Positions 36,574 through 44,737 of a stretch of 64,000 nt of DNA are shown piece after piece. This DNA comes from Aquabacterium soli (GTDB lineage: Bacteria; Pseudomonadota; Gammaproteobacteria; Burkholderiales; Burkholderiaceae_C): positions 124,001 to 188,000 of the forward strand of contig NZ_RSED01000008.1 in NCBI RefSeq assembly GCF_003933735.1. The letters are read 5' to 3'. Position numbers and translations under genes: made by a program. Numbering within the stretch: the first letter of the stretch is position 1; each line of letters starts with the position of its first letter. Under the pieces are notes generated by a model that was not told the origin of the DNA, did no database searches, and saw only the letters and a list, made by a program, of their open reading frames with translations.

Positions 36574-37751
36574 GCACCTGCTTTCAGTGGGAGGGGCAGC
36601 CGCACTGTGACCTCGGTGGCGTCCTGCTCATCGAGGTGGGCGAGTTCGACATGCTCGCCAGGCCCGCACAGCATGGCCAGCCGGTCCTTCACGTTGTGCA
36701 GGCCGAAGCCACCTGGACTGAAGGCCTCTGGCTGCTGGTGTGCGCGGGTGCCGGAGTTGCGCACTCGCAGCACCAGATGATCTGCTTCTTGCGTGGCTGC
36801 CACGCTCAGCTCGCCCCCTTGCCGGCGTGGTTCCAGGCCATGCTTGATGGCATTTTCGATCAGGGGTTGCAGCAGCATGGCCGGGACGGGCATGCCTCGA
36901 AGGGGTTCGGGCAGGCTCAGCGTGGTGCGCAAGCGTTCTCCCATGCGGATCTGCATCAGCGCCAGGTAATCCGAGGCGAGTCTGAACTCGGCCTCCAGCG
37001 CGTGCTGCGGAGCGCGGCTGCCGTCGAGTGTCGACCGCAGGAAGCCGATCAGGTGCAGCAGCATGGCATGGGCCTGGCTCGGGCTTTCATCGATGAGGCC
37101 GCAGACATTGGACAGCGTGTTGAACAGCATGTGGGGATCCAACTGGGCGCGCAGCAGTTGCAGTTGCGCCTCGGTGGTGAGCTGGTGTGCCCGGCGCTCA
37201 CGCGCTTCGCGGTGGGTCCAGCGGTCGTGCAGGTACTCGAAGAAGTAGGACGCCGTCACGCCGAAGAGCATGTTGAGCAGGGCGAGAGAGGCTGTGGGCC
37301 GCACCTGTGCCAGATGGGCCGTGCCCCAAGCGGAGGTCTGTATGCCGGCGAACGCCTGTTGAGCCACCCATGAGCTCAGCAGCGGGCACAGGGCCATGCC
37401 CAGTACCAGGCTTGCCACCGCCTTGGGTTGCAAGGCCTTGAACAGCCCGTGCTGCTCGTAGCGGGTCTGCGCGTCGGGCAGGCGCCGCCAGCCTGCTCGC
37501 ATGATCAGCAGCCCACACGTGCCATTGATCAGCAGCCCGCACAGCACGATGAGTTGCATCCAGATGAAGAAGTACAGCCCGCCGTGCGTTGCAGCCTCGT
37601 GCGAGTACATCATCTCGATGGTCATGAGGGAGATGGCGCCCAGGTTGCCGATGACCTGGTTGAAGGCCAGTTGCCGCAGCCCGAAGCTTGGCCAGGTCAG
37701 CCGTGGTGGGTAGGGCGCATGGGGAGGGGGATGTACCGCGAGCCGGAGCAT
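36570..37751 (-). CDS. Sensor histidine kinase (LytS/AlgZ type)
   Basis: The protein has about four membrane helices in the first 190 residues, then the His_kinase segment with LLRAQLDPHMLFNTLSNV (the His before the Met is the phosphoacceptor), and an HATPase domain with PLIENAIKHGLEP and GGFGLHNVKDRL. This is the short-kinase type that pairs with LytTR regulators; the partner follows with a four-base overlap. The start at 37751 gives 393 residues. An in-frame extension to 37913 has a proline-rich unconserved leader and is considered less likely. No extracellular sensing domain is visible, so the signal is probably membrane-related. Confidence 0.88.
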   Translation of the reverse strand: MLRLAVHPPPHAPYPPRLTWPSFGLRQLAFNQVIGNLGAISLMTIEMMYSHEAATHGGLYFFIWMQLIVLCGLLINGTCGLLIMRAGWRRLPDAQTRYEQHGLFKALQPKAVASLVLGMALCPLLSSWVAQQAFAGIQTSAWGTAHLAQVRPTASLALLNMLFGVTASYFFEYLHDRWTHREARERRAHQLTTEAQLQLLRAQLDPHMLFNTLSNVCGLIDESPSQAHAMLLHLIGFLRSTLDGSRAPQHALEAEFRLASDYLALMQIRMGERLRTTLSLPEPLRGMPVPAMLLQPLIENAIKHGLEPRRQGGELSVAATQEADHLVLRVRNSGTRAHQQPEAFSPGGFGLHNVKDRLAMLCGPGEHVELAHLDEQDATEVTVRLPLPLKAGA

Positions 37752-38043
37752 GGAAACTGCGTCGTGAGTCCGATCGGGCGAGCCTAACGCATGCCTCGGG
37801 GATCCGGACAGGCGGGGTGGTGTGAAACGCGGATCGGCGGCCTGAACCGCAGCGTGGCCCGAGCGGAATGCGGGCGGGGTTGGTGGTGGCATGTACATAC
37901 GCCACTCAGGCACGCTGCCAGGCGGCCTGCTCCGATGTTCACGCGCTCTGTCCGATGCCGGTGGGCCACCGCGTCAGAGCCACCTAGATTGGCCCGCGAT
38001 GTGACACGGGCCCCATCACCCCGGACAAACGCAAGGACACCAC
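37752..38043. other. Divergent intergenic region between the sensor kinase and the carboxylesterase
   Basis: These 292 bases contain the promoters of both genes. AAGGAC lies just before the carboxylesterase start. I see no palindrome, hairpin or convincing open frame. Confidence 0.4.
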
Positions 38044-39657
38044 ATGACTCATCCATGGACACGGCGGTCGATCCGGTTCGCCGCCTCCTGCGCCCTGGGC
38101 GCGCTCCTGATGACCTCGGCCCAGGCAACGCGCTTCACCCCAGCGCCACCGAAGGTCCAAATCAGCCAGGGCGAGCTCAGCGGCAAGCTGGCCGATGGCG
38201 TGCGCGCCTACCTGGGCGTCCCTTACGCTGCGCCCCCCGTCGGCGAGTTGCGCTGGCAATCGCCCCAGCCGCCAGCAGACTGGAGCGGCACTCGCGATGG
38301 CCGGGCGTTTCGCGACCGCTGTGCCCAGCCCTTGAGCTTTCTGTCGCCCAAGTCGGTCAACGAGGACTGCCTCTACCTCAATGTCCATGTGCCTGACGAC
38401 ATCGGCGGCGAGAAGTTGCCCGTGATGGTGTGGATCCACGGCGGGGCCTTCCTGTCCGGAGCCGCGGCCGACTACGACATGGTCCAGTTGGCCCGCAAGG
38501 CGCGCGCGGTCGTGGTCTCGATCAACTACCGCCTGGGCGCCTTCGGCTTCTTCCGGGCGCCGGAGCTGGCAGCGCAGCACCAATCCTCCAATCTGGGACT
38601 GCAGGACCAGCAGGCCGCGCTGCGCTGGGTGCAGTCCCAGATCGGCCAGTTCGGTGGCGACGCGTCGCGCGTGACGCTGTTCGGCCATTCGGCCGGTGGT
38701 GCCAGCGTGTGCCTGCACACGGTGTCGCCTCAATCGCAGGGACTGTTCCAGCGCGCCATCATGCAGAGTGGCACCTGCGGCCTGTTGACCTCGACGCCGC
38801 CTGAAGCGATGGCGGCGCAGTCGGCCAGGCTGGGTGTCCAACTGGGTTGTCCGAACGGGCCAGGCCAACTGGCCTGCCTGCGCGACAAGCCTGCTGCCGA
38901 GGTGCTGAAGGCCTCTGTGCCCAATGGCAATGAGGTCAAGGATGTGGAGGTCCGATGGGCCCCGGTGCGCGATGGCGTCACGTTGCTTGAGGATCCAGGC
39001 CAGCAGGTTCGGCAAGGGCGCTTCCACCGTGTGCCCATGATGATCGGCACCACCCGCGACGAGGGTGATCTGTTCGTCGGGACCGAGTACCACCTGGCGG
39101 CTTTCAGGACCATACGCCAGGCGGATGTCGAGTTCTACATCGGGCAGATCGCAGGCAGCGATACCAGCCGGGCTGCCCAACTGCGCAGCACCTACGCCGC
39201 ACAGGCCTATGGATCCCTCGACCGTGCCTTCAGCGCGCTGCTGACCGACTACTTCTTCTCATGCGACTCATTGCAGGAAACTCAGGCCTTCTCCCGTCAG
39301 GTGCCGACCTACACCTATGAGTTTTCGGAAACGGGTCTGCCTTTCCTGTTTCAGGATCCCCTGATGCGCCTGGGCTCGCTGCATGGGGCAGAGCTGATCT
39401 TTCTGTTCCAGAGCAGCAAGCAGACCTGGCCCATGCTGTTCTGGAACAAGGCCCAGAAGCAGCTTTCGGATCAACTGATCGGCTACTGGGGCCGCTTCGC
39501 CGCGACGGGCAATCCCAACGGGCCGCATTTGCCCTCATGGCCCGCATTCAGCAGCCAGCGCGACAGCATCCTGAACATCCGAAGCAGTGGCAACTCCGTG
39601 CTCGGCACAGCTGAGTTTCGGCAGAGCCACCAGTGCAACGTGTTCGATCCCTCCTGA
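38044..39657 (+). CDS. Exported type-B carboxylesterase
   Basis: The 537-residue protein has a signal peptide (basic start, core AASCALGALLMTSAQA) and the carboxylesterase type B domain throughout. Signature segments are EDCLYLNVHVP, VMVWIHGGAF (oxyanion hole), and the nucleophile serine in LFGHSAGGAS. The usual glutamate before the serine in GESAGG is replaced by histidine (GHSAGG). It would hydrolyse esters in the periplasm or outside. It stands alone: divergent from the kinase gene and convergent with the TauE-like transporter, 18 bases apart. Confidence 0.92.
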   Translation: MTHPWTRRSIRFAASCALGALLMTSAQATRFTPAPPKVQISQGELSGKLADGVRAYLGVPYAAPPVGELRWQSPQPPADWSGTRDGRAFRDRCAQPLSFLSPKSVNEDCLYLNVHVPDDIGGEKLPVMVWIHGGAFLSGAAADYDMVQLARKARAVVVSINYRLGAFGFFRAPELAAQHQSSNLGLQDQQAALRWVQSQIGQFGGDASRVTLFGHSAGGASVCLHTVSPQSQGLFQRAIMQSGTCGLLTSTPPEAMAAQSARLGVQLGCPNGPGQLACLRDKPAAEVLKASVPNGNEVKDVEVRWAPVRDGVTLLEDPGQQVRQGRFHRVPMMIGTTRDEGDLFVGTEYHLAAFRTIRQADVEFYIGQIAGSDTSRAAQLRSTYAAQAYGSLDRAFSALLTDYFFSCDSLQETQAFSRQVPTYTYEFSETGLPFLFQDPLMRLGSLHGAELIFLFQSSKQTWPMLFWNKAQKQLSDQLIGYWGRFAATGNPNGPHLPSWPAFSSQRDSILNIRSSGNSVLGTAEFRQSHQCNVFDPS

Positions 39658-39675
39658 TGCTGGAGCGTCCGGGGC

Positions 39676-40509
39676 CTATCTGCCGGTGGGCCCCGCCAGC
39701 AGCCACAGCGAGGTGATCAGCAGCATCCAGGCAAACGCCGCACGCAGGCGTTGTTCGGGCAGACGCTGCGCCAGCGCGACCCCGGCCGATACGGTGAACA
39801 TGCCGGCCAAGGCCAGGGGCAGGCCCATGGACCAGTCCACCTGATGGGCGGTGGCGTAGGTGCTCAGGGCGATCACCGAGCTGGGGGCCACCAGGGCCAG
39901 GGCAAAGCTTTGCGCCATGGTCTGGCGTTGGCCGAACAGGCCGGTGAAGATGGGGGTGGCCACCAGGCCGCCCCCTATGCCCAGAAGGCCCATGCTGCTG
40001 CCACCAACCAGGCCCACCAGAGGCACGTAGCGCTGCGGTAGGCGTGCGTTGGACACCGCGTGCGTGGGGTCGGCCGGGGGCGTTGCCCCGATCTTTGCCC
40101 GGCGCGCGCGCCTTTGCTGGTGCAGCAGGTGCACCGACAGGCTCAGGAGAAACAAGCTGAAAAGTTGCCGAAGCCAGTGCGGCGGCATGCGCGTGGCCAG
40201 GTGCGCCACGGCCCATGTGGTGGCCGTGGCAACCAGACCCAGGGCGAGTGCCCGCTGCCAGGGCACGGGCTCGTGCCGGGTATAGCGCCACCAGCCGATC
40301 AGCAGGTTGGGCACCATCATCACCAGAGCAGTGCCCTGAGCCATGGGCTGGTCCATGCCATAGGCCAGCACCAGCAAAGGGATGGCGATGATGCCTCCGC
40401 CAATGCCAAACAGCCCCCCAAAAAAGCCCAGCAGGGCACCCAGGGCCAGGGCGGGCAGAAGGTGCGCTATCGACATCACGGACAAGGGCAACATGGATGC
40501 GATGATCAT
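39676..40509 (-). CDS. TauE/SafE-family membrane transporter
   Basis: The protein has eight hydrophobic segments and two related halves, each with the family motif (GFFGGLFGIGGGIIAIPLL near the start and GGSSMGLLGIGGGLVATPIF in the second half). Family members export sulfite, sulfoacetate or related organic anions. ATG 40509 is preferred because AGG lies seven bases upstream, and because the furthest start (40545) would be only three bases from a LysR-type operator. The latter start would give 289 residues. The divergent LysR gene probably regulates it. Confidence 0.88.
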   Translation of the reverse strand: MIIASMLPLSVMSIAHLLPALALGALLGFFGGLFGIGGGIIAIPLLVLAYGMDQPMAQGTALVMMVPNLLIGWWRYTRHEPVPWQRALALGLVATATTWAVAHLATRMPPHWLRQLFSLFLLSLSVHLLHQQRRARRAKIGATPPADPTHAVSNARLPQRYVPLVGLVGGSSMGLLGIGGGLVATPIFTGLFGQRQTMAQSFALALVAPSSVIALSTYATAHQVDWSMGLPLALAGMFTVSAGVALAQRLPEQRLRAAFAWMLLITSLWLLAGPTGR

Positions 40510-40548
40510 TGATGACCTGTATTTCATCAATGGTGACGAAATCATTTT

Positions 40549-40571
40549 ATTATTAACTTAAGTGCAATAAT
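40549..40571. promoter_or_regulatory. LysR-type operator between the TauE-like gene and the LysR gene
   Basis: ATTATT (40549-40554) and AATAAT (40566-40571) are perfect inverted repeats 11 bases apart, which matches the T-N11-A box of LysR-type regulators. The region is AT-rich in a GC-rich genome and lies 22 bases before the LysR start codon. Confidence 0.7.
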
Positions 40572-40592
40572 TCATGTGGGCTGCGCTGTCCG

Positions 40593-41498
40593 ATGAGCAA
40601 CACACCCGACCTGGTCTTCTTCGCGGTTCTGGCACGCCACCCCAGCCTGGCCTCGGCCGCGCCCGAACTGGGCGTCACACCGCCGGCGGTCAGCCGCCGC
40701 CTCGCCGCGCTGGAAAAGCGCCTGGGCGTGCGGCTGTTCCACCGCACCACCCGGCGCCTGAGCCTCACCCCCGAGGGCGAGCGCTACCTGGAAGAGGGCG
40801 GCCGCATCCTGCGCGAGATCGACACGCTGGAGCGCTCGCTGGTCGCCAGCCGCGAGCAGCCACGCGGCCTGTTGCGCATCAATGCGACCTTCGGCTTCGG
40901 GCGCCGCCACCTGGCGCCAGCCATTTCTGATTTCGCGTGGCGCTACCCGGAGGTCGAGGTGCTGCTCGAGCTCACCGACAAGCCGCTGGACCTCACCGCC
41001 CACGCCATGGACATCGGCATCCGCTTCGGAGAGCCGCCAGACCGGCGCGTGCTGGCGCGCAAGATCGTGACCAATCGGCGGCTGCTGTGCGCGGCGCCGG
41101 GCTACCTGGTCCAGCATGGCGAGCCCGCCACGCCGCGCGATCTGGCCGGGCACCAGTGCATCGTCATCCGCGAGAACACCAGCGCCTTCAACAACTGGCA
41201 ACTGTCGGACGGGCACCAGCAGACCCTGGTGAAGGTGCGCGGTCCGCTCAGCACCAACCACGGCGAGGTGGCGGTGGACTGGGCCGTGGCCGGCCACGGC
41301 ATCCTGCTGCGCTCGGAATGGGACATTGCCCCGATGTTACAGGCGGGCCAGTTGCGGCAGGTGCTGCCCGACTGGGCCGACGTCTCGGCCGACATCCATG
41401 CCTTGTACCCGCAGCGCCACCATCTGTCGGCCAAGGTGCGCGTGTTCATCGACTTCCTCGTTGATCGCTTCGCTGCCTACAGGGCCACTGCCCCCTAG
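40593..41498 (+). CDS. LysR-family transcriptional regulator
   Basis: The 301-residue protein has the winged-helix domain at the N-terminus (DLVFFAVLARHPSLASAAPELGVTPPAVSRRLAALEKRLGVRLFHRTT split over residues 6-53) and the LysR substrate-binding domain from about 90. The LysR group with VSRRLAALE is usually of the DsdC/GcvA-like clade. Its neighbour is the divergent TauE-like transporter and a T-N11-A box lies between, so control of that gene is likely. The inducer is unknown. Confidence 0.93.
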   Translation: MSNTPDLVFFAVLARHPSLASAAPELGVTPPAVSRRLAALEKRLGVRLFHRTTRRLSLTPEGERYLEEGGRILREIDTLERSLVASREQPRGLLRINATFGFGRRHLAPAISDFAWRYPEVEVLLELTDKPLDLTAHAMDIGIRFGEPPDRRVLARKIVTNRRLLCAAPGYLVQHGEPATPRDLAGHQCIVIRENTSAFNNWQLSDGHQQTLVKVRGPLSTNHGEVAVDWAVAGHGILLRSEWDIAPMLQAGQLRQVLPDWADVSADIHALYPQRHHLSAKVRVFIDFLVDRFAAYRATAP

Positions 41499-41531
41499 CT
41501 AGAATGGCGCCCTTCGCCAAACAACCGGGGT

Positions 41532-42380
41532 GTGCCTGTGTCTGACCGTCTTTTCGTGCTGTCGCAATACGTCCTGCCCAAGCAGGCCCTGACGGCCCTG
41601 GCGGGCAAGGCCGCATCCGCCAAGGGCGGGGCACTGACCACGGCGGTGATCCGCTGGTTCGTCAAACGTTACAGCGTGAACATGGCCGAGGCGGCCAACC
41701 CGGACATCACCGTCTACCCCACCTTCAATGAGTTCTTCACGCGGCCCTTGAAGGCGGGGGCGCGGCCGATCGCGCAGGCCGACCTGGTTTGCCCGGTCGA
41801 TGGCGCCATCAGCCAGTTCGGCCGCATCGAACGCGACCAGATCTTCCAGGCCAAGGGCCACAGCTACAGCACCACCGCCCTGGTGGGTGGCGACAGCACG
41901 CTGGCCAGGCAGTTCGAGAATGGCAGCTTCGCCACCATCTACCTCAGCCCCCGCGATTACCACCGCATCCACATGCCCTGCGATGGCCGCCTGCTGCGCA
42001 TGATCTATGTGCCGGGCGAGCTGTTCTCGGTGAACCCGGCCACGGCGCGCGGTGTGCCCGGCCTGTTCGCGCGCAACGAGCGCGTGGTGTGTGTGTTCGA
42101 GGGCCCCCGGGGACCCTTCGTGCTGACGCTCGTGGGCGCAACCATCGTCGGCAGCATGGCCACCACCTGGCACGGCGTGGTCAACCCGCCGCGCACGCGC
42201 GAGGTGCGCGAATGGCGATATGACGATCAGCAGATCGTGCTCCGCCAGGGCGAAGAGATGGGGCGTTTCCTGCTCGGCTCGACCGTGGTCCTGCTGTTTC
42301 CGCAGGGCCCACTGGCCTTTGATCCGACGTGGCAGCCGGCTGGTGCAGTGCAGCTTGGCAAGCCAATGGCCAGCGTTTGA
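41532..42380 (+). CDS. psd: Phosphatidylserine decarboxylase proenzyme
   Basis: Psd makes phosphatidylethanolamine at the inner membrane. The 282-residue proenzyme contains the self-cleavage motif LGST near residue 256, where the serine becomes the pyruvoyl group of the alpha subunit. Other family signatures are FNEFFTRPLK, VCPVDG, LSPRDYHRIHMPCDG (with the histidine needed for proteolysis), and VPGELFSVNP. Translation probably begins at GTG 41532 (or GTG 41538), as there is no ATG before the conserved start. It follows the LysR gene by 33 bases but is functionally separate. Confidence 0.94.
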   Translation: MPVSDRLFVLSQYVLPKQALTALAGKAASAKGGALTTAVIRWFVKRYSVNMAEAANPDITVYPTFNEFFTRPLKAGARPIAQADLVCPVDGAISQFGRIERDQIFQAKGHSYSTTALVGGDSTLARQFENGSFATIYLSPRDYHRIHMPCDGRLLRMIYVPGELFSVNPATARGVPGLFARNERVVCVFEGPRGPFVLTLVGATIVGSMATTWHGVVNPPRTREVREWRYDDQQIVLRQGEEMGRFLLGSTVVLLFPQGPLAFDPTWQPAGAVQLGKPMASV

Positions 42381-42535
42381 CAGGGCGCGATTAAGGGTAT
42401 CCCCCGGTCTGTGGGGGGTGGAGACATTTGTCCTCAATTATGGGCAGATGGACGGAGATAATTCTTGCCAGATGAGATTCACCCTCCGTTGTTGAAGCCT
42501 TGCGGCATGCGCCAGCGGTCTCCGAAAGGTTTTCT

Positions 42536-43573
42536 GTGCCGCGCCTGTCTGGATTTCTGGTTTTATTGCTGTCCGCGATCCTGGTGTTGGCGCTGGGCAC
42601 CGGTGCCTGGTGGGCTGCCGAGGCCCTGGTGATCTCCCGCACGGTGAGTGAAGGCCGCACGGTGGCCGACGTGGCCGAGAACGTGGGCCGCTGGGCCTCG
42701 CAATACGGCGGGGTGCATGTGCGCACCGAAGGCGCCGCCGCCAGCCTGCCGGGCACCTTCCTGACCCGTTCGGTGTACGCCATGAGTGGCGATGACGCCG
42801 CCTTCCTGCAGGGCGCGCGCTCCGATGACAAGGCTGCTGTGAAGCTGTCCGAGAAGGACGTGATGCAGCGCGTAGAGGCCTACCACTGGAAGAACCCTGC
42901 GCTGGTGCAGCGGGAACTGTCCGACGTGCTGCTGGCGGCCGGCAGCAAGGCCCAATACCGCCTGACGGCGCGCACGGTGCTCAACGAGAGCAACGCGCCC
43001 AATGCCTTCGAGCTGGAGGCGCTCACGGCCATGCAGGCCTCGGCAGAGCGCCAGACGCCGGCCAGTGCTGCACGTGCCGCGGCGCACCAGCCAGCGAAGC
43101 AGGCCAATGGACAGACAAGCACCCAGGCCACGGCCCCGGCCGCGGGCGAGCCGCTGGAATACTGGAAGGTAGAGGGCGGCCGCCTGCTGTACGCACGCGC
43201 CGTGGTGGCCCAGAAAAGCTGCCTCAAGTGCCACGACTCGGCCGCCAAGGCCCCGGAGTTCTTGCGCGTGAACAACCAGTTCAATGGCGGCGGCGGCTTC
43301 GGCTACGTGGCAGGCAAGCCCGCGGGCGTGATCAGTGTGACGGTGCCGGTGCCCGACACCTACACGCTGTTGAGCGATGGCCTGCCGGGCAAGGCCTGGC
43401 TGGCCTTTGCTGCGGCCGCGCTGGCGGGGCTGGCCGTGGTGGGCATCACCTTGCGGGGCATGTTCCAGCGCCGCGCGGGTGATGGTTCGCGCCCTGCACC
43501 GCCGCGCTCCGGCTTGCCGTCGGCACCGGGCACCGGCCCTGGCGTGGGCGCCTCGCGGCCGATGCCGCTTTGA
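42536..43573 (+). CDS. Membrane protein with DUF3365 (Tll0287-like) haem-binding domain
   Basis: GTG at 42536, seven bases after AAAGG, gives 345 residues; TTG at 42500 would add 12. The N-terminal membrane helix is SGFLVLLLSAILVLALGTGAWW. A DUF3365 domain (about 30-280) follows, with a CXXCH haem-c motif in SCLKCHDSA and an alanine/threonine/proline insert at about 170-205. A second helix is near 285-305. The C-terminus is proline/arginine-rich and short. In related proteins this domain precedes kinase or cyclase modules as a haem-based redox or gas sensor, but here no output domain is attached, so partner proteins are presumably encoded elsewhere. Confidence 0.82.
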   Translation: MPRLSGFLVLLLSAILVLALGTGAWWAAEALVISRTVSEGRTVADVAENVGRWASQYGGVHVRTEGAAASLPGTFLTRSVYAMSGDDAAFLQGARSDDKAAVKLSEKDVMQRVEAYHWKNPALVQRELSDVLLAAGSKAQYRLTARTVLNESNAPNAFELEALTAMQASAERQTPASAARAAAHQPAKQANGQTSTQATAPAAGEPLEYWKVEGGRLLYARAVVAQKSCLKCHDSAAKAPEFLRVNNQFNGGGGFGYVAGKPAGVISVTVPVPDTYTLLSDGLPGKAWLAFAAAALAGLAVVGITLRGMFQRRAGDGSRPAPPRSGLPSAPGTGPGVGASRPMPL

Positions 43574-43601
43574 GCCATGGCCGCTCTCGGCGGCCTTCTG
43601 C

Positions 43602-44600
43602 TCAGCCTTGCGTCCTGACCACGATGCGTCCCCGCACGTGGCCTTCCATCAGCTCGCGCGCAGCCTGGATGGCGCCGATCAGCGGGGCTTCTGACGTGAT
43701 CTGCTCCAGCAGGCTCGGGTCCAGATCGCGGGCCAGGCGCGCCCAGGCCTCCTGGCGACGGGGCAGGGGGGCCATCACGCTGTCCACGCCCAGCAGGGCC
43801 ACGCCCCGCAGGATGAAGGGCATCACGGTGGCCGGCAGGTCAAAGCCCTGGGCCAGGCCGCAGGCTGCCACGGCGCCGCCATAGCGCGTCTGGGCACAGG
43901 CGTTGACCAGGGTGTGGCTGCCCACGGCATCGACCACGGCCTTCCAGCGCTCCTTCTGCAGGGGCTTGCCGGCGTTCGACAGTTCGGCACGGTCGATGAC
44001 CTGCCTGGCGCCCAGTTCCTTCAGGTAGGTTTCTTCGCTGGCCTTGCCGGTGGCGGCCACCACCTTGTGTCCCAGGCGGGACAGCAGGGCCACGGCCACC
44101 GAGCCCACGCCGCCGGTGGCGCCCGTGACCAGCACCTCACCATCGGCGGGTTGCGCCAGCGCCCCATGTCGCTCCAGGGCCATCACGCACAGCATGGCGG
44201 TGTAGCCGGCCGTGCCGATGGCCATGGCCTGGCGGGTGGTGAAAGCCTCGGGCAGGCGCACCAGCCAGTCGCCATGCAGGCGGGCCTTGCCGGCCAGGCA
44301 ACCCTTGTGAGTTTCGCCCACGCCGAAGCCGTTGAGCACCACGCGGTCGCCGGCCTTCCAGGCCGGGTGATCGCTGTCCAGCACGGTGCCGGCCCCGTCG
44401 ATGCCTGCCACCATGGGCCAGGTGCGCACCACGGGCGATTTGTTGGTGATGGCCAGGCCATCCTTGTAGTTGAGCGTGGAATGCTCAATGGCGACGGTGA
44501 CGCCGCCGCCGTCCGGGAAGGTGGGCAGGAAGCTGTCGTCCACCTCGCGCAGTTCGGCGCTGAAATCGGGGTTCTTGTCGAGGACCAGGGCGTTGAACAT
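43602..44600 (-). CDS. acuI: Acrylyl-CoA reductase / AcuI-type NADPH quinone-oxidoreductase family protein
   Basis: The 332-residue protein is a medium-chain dehydrogenase/reductase of the YhdH/AcuI group without zinc ligands. It has the GroES-like domain at the start (STLNYKDGLAI is characteristic) and a Rossmann domain with VTGATGGVGSVAVALL for NADPH. AcuI reduces toxic acryloyl-CoA to propionyl-CoA; E. coli YhdH is the housekeeping homologue. The neighbouring genes (DUF3365 and nitronate monooxygenase) give no further clue. It is divergent from the monooxygenase. Confidence 0.87.
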   Translation of the reverse strand: MFNALVLDKNPDFSAELREVDDSFLPTFPDGGGVTVAIEHSTLNYKDGLAITNKSPVVRTWPMVAGIDGAGTVLDSDHPAWKAGDRVVLNGFGVGETHKGCLAGKARLHGDWLVRLPEAFTTRQAMAIGTAGYTAMLCVMALERHGALAQPADGEVLVTGATGGVGSVAVALLSRLGHKVVAATGKASEETYLKELGARQVIDRAELSNAGKPLQKERWKAVVDAVGSHTLVNACAQTRYGGAVAACGLAQGFDLPATVMPFILRGVALLGVDSVMAPLPRRQEAWARLARDLDPSLLEQITSEAPLIGAIQAARELMEGHVRGRIVVRTQG

Positions 44601-44737
44601 GGTTGTCTCCTTGTGCCGGGCATCTTAGGGCCTGCATGGGCTGGTGTCGCCGGTTCGGCACCAAGGCCCTTCATGTGCTGCCAAGGCGGCCGAGGATCAC
44701 AATGGAGCTCCCGCTGGAAAGACCACAAGGATCCAAG

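Noticed and set aside
42401..42418. CCCCC/GGGGGG hairpin after psd as a terminator
   Set aside because: The stem is only five to six pairs and there is no T tract on either strand.
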